From: Folioceros fuciformis
Taxonomy: Eukaryota > Anthocerotophyta > Anthocerotopsida > Anthocerotales
Direction of reading: 5' to 3'
Assembly: GCA_049999805.1 (NCBI GenBank)
Contig: JBNGIO010006396.1
Coordinates: forward strand, 1 to 64,000
DNA: 64,000 bases
Below, piece by piece: positions 1 through 8,983 of the stretch; position 1 is the first letter of the stretch, and every line of letters starts with the position of its first letter. Below the pieces are notes generated by a model. The model had not been told where the DNA came from. It made no database searches and saw only the letters and a list, made by a program, of their open reading frames with translations. A program made the position numbers and the translations under genes.

Positions 1-783
1 TTGGATAGGAAGGTGAAGTTGAGGGCTTGCAATGATGGTCATATTTTTGAGATTGATGAAGTTGTGGCACAAGAGAGTGAGATTTTGAAGAATCTAATAG
101 AAGATGTGGGCATAGAAAGCATTATTCCACTTCCCAACATCAGCAAGAAAACATTGGAGAAGGTGCTTGACTATTGCAAGTTTCATGCGGAGGTGGTGCA
201 AAAGTCTAAGGACAATTTGATGATTGCCCAACATGATATCAAGGGATGGGATCAGGAGGAATTCATGATGGTGGATTGTGCTACCCTATTTCAGCTCCTT
301 TATGTGAGTGATCATCTAGCCCTTTTGCTCCATTAAATTTGATGCAAGACAATTGTCATAAGGCCATCGTGAACAATAGGAGTTAGTGCTTTTGCCTTGT
401 TAGATTTGCCATTTTGGTGGTTGTGTACTATGTGGTGTAGTTGATTGTTGCTCGCATGTTTTGGTTGGATTGTTTTGTGGCAACATTTAGTTGTTTTGCT
501 TTGCTTAATAGAGTTTAAGGGCTTACCATGCCCTCCTTGTTTGAGCAAACCAACAAAAGCATAAATTTGTTTAGCCAAATCGTAAACCTATGTTTGTGTT
601 GTGAAGCAGGCGGCTGATTATCTCAACATCAGCAAGCTATTCGATTTGATTTCCTACTCTATTGCAGATATGATGGAACATATGAGTCATCAACAGATTA
701 GGGAGTTATTCAAAATCGAGAATGACCTCACTCCGGAGGAGAAAGCGGAGATTCAGAGCAAGAATCCGTGGGCCTTCAATTAG
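1..783 (+). CDS. SKP1: SKP1-like protein (SCF ubiquitin ligase adaptor), 5' partial
   Basis: Adaptor that links cullin-1 to F-box proteins in SCF ubiquitin ligases, acting in nucleus and cytosol. Two exons, about 1..303 and 610..783, with a GT-AG intron (donor gtgagt at 304, acceptor gaagcag ending at 609). Exon 1 carries the BTB/POZ-like part (KVKLRACNDGHIFEIDE, then VLDYCKFH). Exon 2 carries the F-box-binding C-terminus, with AADYLNI, TPEEKAEI and the family's terminal NPWAF(N). The window starts inside the gene. An exact copy of this 5' end at 4431 shows ATG-GCT before the first codon here, so only about two residues are missing and the full protein would be about 160 aa, normal for plant ASK proteins. 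No frame damage is visible in the two exons. Confidence 0.9.
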
Positions 784-2055
784 GAGTCTCATTCTAATGT
801 GTCCCGTATGCATTTAATTAAGGACTTTTCACTACTAGGTTTGGGTCTTGTTATTATGTTGTTTTGTTACAAGTTTGAAGTGGTGTAACACATTTTGTCT
901 CCCATGTTATGGTATTCTGAGCTACGTTAAACACTAGATAACTGTTGCACGAAGCTTATAACAAAGAGTTTGTTATGGGCCTACCCTTCGAGCAAAGATT
1001 CAATCTCAGGTTTAGCCAACTACGTCATCAACCAATCACAATCACATGCTCGCACCAATGGCAATTACAAAGATAAATGTGGGCTTAACCCAAAGTTTAC
1101 GACTAGCATAGGTAGCATACATTGGCATTGACACGGGTAAAGCGGTTGCTTGTATAGGTAACCTTGTAGTGTGCCAGCAACTCGGCACACCTAGGTATAG
1201 TATGTTGATAGACTGAAAGGAATGGAAGTTCTATTCTTTTCAGTCTACTTACACAAACATAACTCTAAAGACGAGTTCCTCTCATAACTCAACCTTACAC
1301 TAGCCCAACCATCTTGCTACCACCAATTGTGCATGTGGCTTCCACTATTTGGGCCAGACCTTGAATGTTGATGGTCCCACACTCACCTTCAGCTTGCAAC
1401 GATGGCCGTTATTGTCATCCAAGCATAGAGGGGCTCCCTACCTCCTATTCCATTTTCTCAGCCCCTCCACCGATGTCCTTGGCATAGCCCTTCTATCCAA
1501 GGGCAGAACAGCAAGAAGTGGGGATTTCTATTGTTCTCGGAAACTTGATGACCTGTTGCCGGCCTTGCAAACATTCTACCCTCATGTCTCTCATTCAGCA
1601 TTAGGCCCTTGTCTAATGTGTTCTCTTCCATGTCCTCCTTCCTATCAAACTCTTTAGCAGAGCAATTGGCAACGGCACTTAGGGTGACCGAAGCGCCAAC
1701 TAGTCGTCCTCATCTTTGTTTCCATTGGTTGCCTTTGTGCAGTCCGGTGAAAAATGTAGACACATAGTCCCCTCGTCTCTTAACGACCCAATACTCCCAC
1801 ATTTTGGAGAGGGGTCGTAGACACCCAAACTGACACTCTTCATCTGTAGGTTCAAGTCCAAATTTTTCTTCAAACTTTGTGAACCATCCTACGCGAGCAC
1901 ATTGGCCCCCAGTGTTTGGCCCTTCTCATATAGTTTTAAGAAATTGTGCTTGCATTGTAAGTTGGGCTTTTGATAGCAAACAATTTCCATGTTCGCATAG
2001 CTCCACTCACGCCCACCTAACCAACTCCTTGCAAACTTTGTCGTTTGTCAATTCT
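784..2055. other. No supportable gene; SKP1 3' flank and unassigned sequence
   Basis: Downstream flank of the SKP1-like gene followed by sequence in which I recognise no domain. An open frame at 1349..1657 (+) has no recognisable motif. I see no tRNA or clear transposon ends. Confidence 0.4.
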
Positions 2056-2673
2056 CTATTGTCGTGCACAAGCCTGCAGGGCTGCCACGAACACATGACC
2101 ATCTGGCTCTGCCCCTGACCTTCGCATCTGATGATACAGCTCAATGGCCTGCTTATTTTGCCCATGATTAGAGTAAGCAGGAATAACGGAGGACCACAGC
2201 AAGTCATCTGGCTTAGCAGCCATGGAGAACACATCCATCGCATCCTGCAACATGCCATGAGAAGCGTACATCCACAGGATATGGTTGCACAGCAAGGTGT
2301 CTGACTGGTACCCCTTATTCACCGTGGAAGCATGAACCCAACGACCCAGAGCAAGATCCCCCTTCAATACACATTTCCTCAACACAGTGTAAAAAACAAA
2401 CTTGGAAACGCAACAGTCCGTGTGCACCAGGGCTTCCAGCACCTTGACAGCCTCGCTAAGATAGCCCTGATGACATAGCTTCCTCACGGTTGCAGGCGTG
2501 GCGGCGGCCCTCTCGCATCCTGCACGCCTGCTAGGTCCACGATCGTCCGACAAATTCCAATACAACTTGCAGGCACGTCGAGGGATAAGACGAGCAGGAG
2601 ATCTCCATCCAGTTCCAATTAACCTAAAGACGGCCATGGCTCTCTCCCAAGAGCACGCGTCCTCATTTTGCAC
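2056..2673 (-). pseudogene. Truncated PPR gene, N-terminal fragment
   Basis: The 205-codon open frame matches only the N-terminal part of the two large PPR proteins in this window. It has the lead TVRKLCHQGYLSEAVKVLEAL, then GRWVHASTVNKGYQSDT, CNHILWMYASHG, LLWSSVIPAY, and it ends at GHVFVAALQACARQ followed by a stop. The same landmarks occur in the same order at 30.2-30.65 kb and 56.8-57.2 kb, after which those genes continue for over 850 residues. No PPR motif follows here on the same strand, so this is a 3'-truncated paralogue. It could be expressed as a short protein, but a pseudogene is more likely. The upstream 60 residues (MQNEDACSWERAM...) have no recognisable domain. Confidence 0.75.
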
Positions 2674-3284
2674 GTTAGCAGCTCCTGTACGGTTTCAGCA
2701 CGAGCTCCAATGCAACCTTCACGAACACTGTATGCTAAGGTTTCTGTCAGACATGCCTTCGAGGGACGAGGTAAGCATGTGAGAACCAAGTGCGTGATCT
2801 ATGTGGTGCCCACACGGGATAGTTCGGAGAACTGCTAGGTTGGAGAAGGTATTCCCATGTACATATATTTTATAGATGTGTGTGAGCAAGGCGACCCGAT
2901 GGCGCATTGCGTGTAGAAACATCGGGCAAGGGTGGACATCGAGAGGATACCGGGAAACGACGCCGTCGCCGGTGTAGCCTACAAGCACACCGATCTCTCG
3001 GCACCTGTGCGGGTTTTGTCGTCAGATAGAGCGTTCTTTCCTGCCGTGATCTCTCGTCATTGCGTCCGATATAGAAAGCAAGTTGGATTAGCTAGGGTTT
3101 CGATGATCACAACACAAGACCATCCTTTTGTGTCCCTGGCCTTGCCATAGGATAAGTTGTTTAGGAACAAATTGTCAATGTTTGCCGGACAGCCGATTGG
3201 GAGCCAATCCGCGGCGATTTGCGGTTGGGGCCTGTATAGGTCTAAGATTGGGGCGCCGTCGGCAGGGTCGATGGATGAGCAGGT
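2674..3284. other. Unassigned sequence between PPR and YUCCA remnants
   Basis: No domain recognised on either strand. The short open frames here look random. Confidence 0.35.
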
Positions 3285-3710
3285 GTGCTTCATAGCGCTA
3301 CTGTGCTGGGTCCCGGTAGTAACCACCTGCTGCAATATGGCAGTGCACTCCGGGCACTTGGAGCGTGGAGAGAGGCAAAAGCCGGCCTAGCGTTGGCAAG
3401 GAGGATCTGCGACAGGGACGGACATTGGAGCCGGGGCATTCCCAACACTGTCATCAAGCGGGCCAACTTCATTGCGTCGCTGTGGGAGTACGCGACGTCC
3501 ATCCGCTTGCACCTGCACATCCTCAAGAACCTGTGCAAGCTCCCGCTCATGGCCTTCCCGAAGGATTATCCAGCCTATTCTACCCGCCAACAATTCATCG
3601 ACGACCTGGAGAAGTATGCCAGAAGGTCCCAGATCAACCTACACTTCCACGGGAGTGTTGTGTTCGCCGCCTTTGATTCCGGTATCGAGGTGTGGCGAGT
3701 GAGGACTTAG
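3285..3710 (+). pseudogene. YUCCA-type flavin monooxygenase remnant
   Basis: YUCCA enzymes convert indole-3-pyruvate to auxin using FAD and NADPH. This frame contains the stretch typical of their N-terminal third: RANFIASLWEYAT, LHLHILKNLCKLPLMAFP, PAYSTRQQFIDDLEKYA and a terminal FDSGIEVWRVRT, where the family reads close to PTKQQFI..LE.YA and F...FWRVRT. The FAD-binding GxGxxG site that should lie about 20 residues upstream reads GPGSNH, so the last glycine is gone. The frame stops immediately after WRVRT (stop 3708..3710), and none of the NADPH-binding or C-terminal sequence follows. It is a decayed fragment. The parent class is fairly secure; an FMO or N-monooxygenase of related type is the alternative. 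Confidence 0.65.
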
Positions 3711-4430
3711 CCGGCAATGGAAGGCGGGAGGTGCTGCGGTTCTGGCATGGAACAGCAAGATGGAGATAGCGCTTGGGGCACGCTCAGGGATTCGCGAGCT
3801 TTCGGCCGTGGGGTCCGCTCCATGTGGACGTGGATTTCCTGGACGACAGGATGCGGGAGCGCGGGCTGTAGAGAACCCGATGGTCATTCATGGCCAACGT
3901 AGATGCTCTCTAAATTAACGTAGATGCTCTCTAAATTGTTAGTAAATATTGCAGCACGATGAGAAGGTGCTCCGCTAATTGTTAGTGGATAATAGGGGGC
4001 TTGGAGTCTAGCATTGTGTCAAGGAGATTGGCAAGGTCTGTGGCATGGGGAACCCAATATTTATATGAAATGGATATGTTATTACATATATTCTTAAATT
4101 TAAAATCAAGACTTACTATGTTTAGGAAGGCTACATATGCATGCTTAGACTATTAGTTTTAATATATTGAAAGCAAGACTTTCTGATTCTTTTATACACA
4201 TATACAAACGTTTATTGAGACTACATACGTTTGTCTATAGATCATAGTCCCATAAGCTTACCAGCTCCTTTCCGTCATAGGCTTTCCCAAGCCCTTAGCT
4301 CCGATTGAATTTGGTGTGCCTTGTAAAACTTAGACTTGTATGCCTATTGTCAAGTTTAATATTTAGTTGTGATAATCAAAATTTATTATTTAGCTATCAC
4401 AACCAAGTCAAGTATCTAGCTCTCATAGCC
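3711..4430. other. AT-rich unassigned sequence upstream of the SKP1 fragment
   Basis: From about 4060 the sequence becomes AT-rich with no open frame of note. It directly precedes a copy of the SKP1 start codon region at 4431, so the last few hundred bases may be a duplicated SKP1 promoter and leader. The true promoter lies outside the window, so this cannot be compared here. Confidence 0.35.
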
Positions 4431-4483
4431 ATGGCTTTGGATAGGAAGGTGAAGTTGAGGGCTTGCAATGATGGTCATATTTT
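4431..4483 (+). pseudogene. Fragment of SKP1 first exon (start codon plus 47 identical bases)
   Basis: Bases 4437..4483 are identical to window bases 1..47, the 5' coding end of the SKP1-like gene, preceded here by ATGGCT. Identity stops abruptly after the run of T; the original has five T and this copy four. The following sequence is unrelated and holds an 8-bp inverted repeat (4494..4501 with 4529..4536). This is a truncated duplicate and not a functional gene. Confidence 0.85.
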
Positions 4484-5011
4484 GCCGGTTCTGAAGGGCA
4501 CCACTGGAGTAGCGTTTCGTCTCGGTGAGTGCCCTTTAACATCCGGCACTTTTTTGGCTGGTGGGTGAGGCCCGTTGTTGATCAAACGATCAGACCCAGC
4601 GATGTGACGCATGTCCAGAAATTTGATCAGGGCACTTCGTTGCTGAGGACTGGTTATTCTATCTGGCTGGCTGAAACTCAGGAAGGGCCGTGTTGTGACT
4701 GATTGGTGTTCGTAGCAGCAGAGCTATTTTCTGGAACCCGATGCGTGGTTGGTGATAGCGGTTTTACAAGTCAGTGCGCAGGTCTCGGGACACAAGATCC
4801 CCGCGTTGCCTAGACTCGTACACGGTTGCAGACGGCGTCTAGAGAACAAATTGAAATGGCTCTCTCGTGCGAGTTCGTCAGCGCGACACAGTCAAACAGT
4901 ACCCTGCAAGGAACTGTGTTGTGTAGCTAGTTGTGCAAGGATGGATGGTGAAGGTCACATACAAACCTTGTTGACGACCAACAGGGGGGTGTGTTGGTTC
5001 AGCCAGCGTTG
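4484..5011. other. Unassigned sequence, 3' flank of the amylase gene
   Basis: No domain recognised. The right part should contain the 3' untranslated region of the minus-strand amylase gene. Confidence 0.35.
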
Positions 5012-6253
5012 TCAGCTTCCGCGCTCCCACACCTTGTAGTCAGGCCCCTCCAGGGCAGCCTTCCAGTTGTGGCCCTGCGGCCAGAAGTCCCCAGGCCCGA
5101 TCTTGACGATAATGCGATCGTCGATGGAGGCAGCGTAAAACTCCTTCCTAGCCTCAAGAATGTGGACGTTGCTCTTGGACTGAATGTTGGCTTTCTTCCT
5201 CAAGGCGATGAGCCTTCGGATGGGCTCCCGCAGCTTAGGGTCCTTGATGTGGTCGTAGAAGATGGCCACATGGCCCGGGTGCGTGAGGATGTATGCATAG
5301 CCCTGCAGCTCTTTCCCGGCCGGAAAGCGCCAGTGGCCCTGCGTGGATCCCGTGTCGTGGTTGTCGATGAAGGTAACAGCCCGGGAGGACCACCATCCCA
5401 GCACCCCCGGGGGCTTGCGCTTGTCGTCCGTGAGGCGCCAGTACTCGCACCTCTCGATGGCCGCATGCAGAATGCCTTTGGTGGTGAAGTCGAAGGCGGC
5501 CGCCTTGTCCCCCGTGGCATTGATCCAGTTCACGATCCGTTGGCGGTGAGAGTTTTGGTTGAAATCAAGCTGCCCGTTGCTGTAGGACATGCAGTCCCAG
5601 AACTCCCCGACGACGAATTCGGGCTGGCTGGCATCGATGTATTCCTTCACATGCCCGCCCCAGAAGCCGCGGACGTAGTCGAACCTCCAGCCGTCGAAGC
5701 CCACCTCGGATTTCAGCCACTGCAGCCACTCGCAGAGATCCCGCCGGACGAAGTCCTGGGAGTGGTCGATGTTCGGGGCGGCGTGGAAGTTCTCCCCGCT
5801 ACTGTGGTTGCCCCTGCCTCTGAAGTTAGGATCGTCGGAGACAATCGCCCGGGCATCCCAGTTCATCTTCCCACCGTATACGTTCCAGATGCCCTCGCTG
5901 TCCTGCGCCTGCGCGCATCGGTGGTTCACCACGATGTCTGCCAGAACCAGGATGCCTACGCTGTGCAGCTTAGCGATGGCTTCCTTCAGGTCTGCCATGC
6001 TGCCGTACTTAGAGTCCAGGTTGTACAGGTCTGTTGGCATGTAACCCTGGGGAGCCACGGACTGGGATGGAGGGGGGAGCCAGATGGAAGTGAGCCCTAA
6101 TGCGACCAGGTCGTCTGCTTCGGCTGCGATGCTCTTATACCAGTTCTCTGATTTGTGGGACTCCCAGTTGAAGCCTTGGAGAAGAATCTGGGTCTCTGGT
6201 TCAGTCCGTTTGGGCTTACTGGGAAGCAGGGCTGGACTGGAAGGAGGGAGCAT
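5012..6253 (-). CDS. Alpha-amylase, AMY3-type catalytic domain
   Basis: GH13 endo-1,4-alpha-glucanase. AMY3 enzymes release malto-oligosaccharides from starch in the plastid. The 413-residue uninterrupted frame starts its core at ILLQGFNWESHKS and shows the four GH13 regions: ADIVVNH, GWRFDYVRGFWGG (Asp nucleophile), VVGEFWD (Glu acid/base) and FIDNHDTGS (transition-state Asp). It also has the plant family features GYMPTDLYNLDSKYG, RGRGNHSSG, NFHAAPNIDHSQDFVR, and a C-terminal IKIGPGDF..DYKVWE. The frame stays open without an ATG for about 45 codons above 6253 (to about 6390), so a further N-terminal exon is likely; its start is not resolved. AMY3 normally has a transit peptide and two CBM45 starch-binding domains (hundreds of residues), and there is no room for them before the next gene. 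The catalytic domain has no intron here. Confidence 0.9.
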   Translation of the reverse strand: MLPPSSPALLPSKPKRTEPETQILLQGFNWESHKSENWYKSIAAEADDLVALGLTSIWLPPPSQSVAPQGYMPTDLYNLDSKYGSMADLKEAIAKLHSVGILVLADIVVNHRCAQAQDSEGIWNVYGGKMNWDARAIVSDDPNFRGRGNHSSGENFHAAPNIDHSQDFVRRDLCEWLQWLKSEVGFDGWRFDYVRGFWGGHVKEYIDASQPEFVVGEFWDCMSYSNGQLDFNQNSHRQRIVNWINATGDKAAAFDFTTKGILHAAIERCEYWRLTDDKRKPPGVLGWWSSRAVTFIDNHDTGSTQGHWRFPAGKELQGYAYILTHPGHVAIFYDHIKDPKLREPIRRLIALRKKANIQSKSNVHILEARKEFYAASIDDRIIVKIGPGDFWPQGHNWKAALEGPDYKVWERGS

Positions 6254-6675
6254 AGTTGGTGATGCAGGCGTGGGCTTGCTAGGGGCGTGGGTGGGAGTTA
6301 CTGCCTCTGTTCCCGTTCTTTCGCTTCTGAATCGCAGAATCTTGCTCCTGTGGACCTCTACTGGAAGTGGTGGGAACTCTTTGGTCTTAAGCTTTCAGGA
6401 AAGCAAAGGAAGGAACTCAGTGGTGTTAATGGAGTGCTACGCAGGTGGAAGATTCCCTGATTTGACAGCCATGGACCTCTAGAGCGCAATCCTTATTTGT
6501 GCGGTGGTGAGGATAAGACGATGCCATCCTTGGAGGGAGCCAGCAGCTGCTTGAATAGCAAGGCGGGAAACTAATGTTGGTGCTATAGAATAAGCTGCTG
6601 CTGTGATGGAAAAATGGAGACGTTGTCTTGTTGTGTCCTCCTGGAGAGCAAGAAAAAACATGGGTTGACGAAATC

Positions 6676-8310
6676 TCAAGTGCACGTGTGACCAAGTGCT
6701 GGGCTGAGGAGGAAGAAGCATACCTGTCTGTACTCTTTGATGAGCCTCCGCTTCTCAAGCCGATCAGGTGTAATTAATGATTGAACCACCCGGGTTTTGG
6801 TCTTCAAATGGAACTGCTTCAGGCCAGTGTAGGGTCTGGAGCTTGCCGACGCCCCGCCTGGCACGGTCATGTGCACAGATTTGGGCCCCTCGTTCTGATT
6901 TATCAAATTTATCGTCCGGTTGGGCAACACATCCGTATCCCGGATTGAACCAACATGTGTCATCCGGTCTGAACCAAAATCGCTGGCCTTGATCTCGCGG
7001 ATCCCCTCGAGTTGTCCTCCGAGGAAGACGGTTCCCGGTACAGATTGAGGCAGAGGAGTGACTAGCCTGTCAATCTTAGTCGTCGCCTCAGCTCCCTCAA
7101 CACTAGTCGCTAAGGTAGCATCTTCCACGATTTCTGTGAAGGCTGCGCTCGATTTCTGTGAAGGCTGCGCTGCCTTGTCCCCATCTTGTGGTGTCGCTGT
7201 CGCAAACGCTGCCTTCTCCCCATCTTGTGGTCCCAATGACACCCCCTGCACGAGCTCCTGAAGGGGTACCAGATTTGGAAATTCGAGTTGAGGAGTAGCG
7301 GACAGAGCTCTGGCCTCCTCCTCGTCTTCAAAAGCTGTCAGCATGACGGTTTCCAACCACTTCATCACTGTGTGGATAGTCACTCCTTTCTGCGTGAACT
7401 TGGTCCTCCTATTGGCAGGCATGAGGGAGAATCTCTTGCGCTTCACCCTGGAGCCCTTCGGCAGCCACTCACGCGGTGCGCATACCACGAAGGCAAAGTT
7501 GCCCCATGCATCGAACCCAGCAGAGCCTGGCATCCAGATGAGATTGTCTGGAGATGTGAATTGCAGTACATGCTGGTCAGCTTGTTGGATCTCGCCCTCC
7601 CCAGTAAACTTAGGTAGCCCGAGATCATCGCCCCTTATGTGCCCAAGAAGATGAACCTTCCCTCCTTTGGCGTAAGACCTCCCAGTTGCCTTCTTCAAGT
7701 CCATGGGAAGAGGGGTGAAGATAGGCAACCGGTCATCGCAGCACACCAGCGTCAGGTCCAGAGAATTGCTGGTAAGGAAGAACCTGGACCACAGGAACAC
7801 CAACGTTCATCAAGCCCTCACCACCATGCCCACATCAAGGTAGAAGAAATCCCACTTTTCAACTGCAAAACCTACCGTTGAGGATAAAGCTTGCGTCTGA
7901 AGGTGCAGTTGTGTAGAATGAAGGTGACCTCGCCGCCGATTGCATCTTTCCCTTCTGCCAGAGTGCTGTGGGTAGTGAGCACCAGAGCTTTATGCACCAG
8001 AATACAAGTGGCCTGCCCATGGATTGACTTGATCCCTTGGCCCTGCAACACCCCAAGGACGGAGTGCCAGCCCCGGACATACGCTTTGACATTGAACACC
8101 GCATCCTTGGCCCTGCACAGCTTTCCCAGACAACCCCAGGGAGACGTCGAGTCTGCCATCGAGACAGCCCGGGGCTATAATCCACGAGGAGAGACCGTTC
8201 CCCTGGTCAATTACCTCCTCCAATTGGGCCCTCGTGCTGCATGGTTGGTCGCGTCCTGAACACACGATGAAACTGGGCTGCATGTCGTCAGGAGGAAGGA
8301 AGCTTGCCAT
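6676..8310 (-). CDS. Trypsin-like serine peptidase-fold protein, uncharacterised
   Basis: I recognise a chymotrypsin-like fold but no named family. The model is joined from 8310..8215, 8174..7876 and 7783..6676 (500 aa). The 92-bp intron 7875..7784 is well supported: donor gtaggt, acceptor ccag, and it restores a continuous frame YPQR/FFLTSNS. Candidate catalytic residues lie in order: His in LVLTTHSTLAE, Asp in NSLDLTLVCCD, Ser in WMPGSAGFDAWG. The C-terminal 200 residues are low-complexity (two GDKAAQPSQKS/GEKAAFATAT-like units) and unlike any domain I know. The first intron (8214..8175) is only 40 bp, so the first exon and start are doubtful; an internal Met at 8159 is an alternative. It is co-oriented with the amylase gene, and I see no functional link. 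Confidence 0.5.
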
Positions 8311-8983
8311 CTCTGGCCCTCAAAACTTTGCCACTAGTTGACACAAAAATGCTGGCGATGACGAAGTGGATTGCTGCACCGCTCTGCACCTGCAGGCGAC
8401 GCCCACACTTGGGCACAAATTCAGCGATGGTACGCAAGACGAGCAACAAAATGACGGTGCCATCCTTCGAGTCGATCGCCGACGGCACAAACCAGCAGGT
8501 GAAAACACAAGTGCGCGGACAGGCGCGGAAGAGGAATCACGATAGGGTTTCTTCAAGGCCTTGTCCTTTAAAACTATTGATTTTAGTATAGCAGGTCAAA
8601 ATTAACGCCAGTTGTAGGCGAGAGTGTGTAAGAAGGGCGGTCTTCCAGGGGTCTGTGTTGCCCCCCAACTTGCAAAAGGGCCATGCAGAACATGCAGCAA
8701 CTTTCAGCACATGCAGTACCCTAGATAGTCATGGCATTCTTGGATAAGGCTGTTGCTTGATATTGGATCTGCCGAAAAAGATCGGCACGAGACCGTCAGC
8801 AATGGAAATTGCGATGCAACCAAAGACTTTGGCGGAGGACAGGCAAGAATTGTCTTTTCGAAGTCGCATCTCCGAAAGAAACAAGGGTCAAAAGAATGGA
8901 TCGACGCACCTGGACACCGCAGTTTCAGCTATGGTGGGCAACAACTACGGCGCACAGCCGGTCAGTCCCTTTGTGCCCGGTGA

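Noticed and set aside
1846-1860. tRNA-like B-box word (ggttcaagtcc)
   Set aside because: No matching A-box or cloverleaf arms upstream at the proper distance, so no tRNA gene. The similar word at 13921 (ggttcgagtcc) is coding sequence of RG lyase exon 11.
3717-3902. Continuation of the YUCCA-like remnant after its stop
   Set aside because: No NADPH-site or ATGEN-type motif could be followed in any frame.
4991-6100. 369-codon open frame on the plus strand
   Set aside because: It lies entirely antisense to the alpha-amylase exon, whose motifs and catalytic residues are all intact; the plus frame shows no domain and reflects GC-rich codon use.
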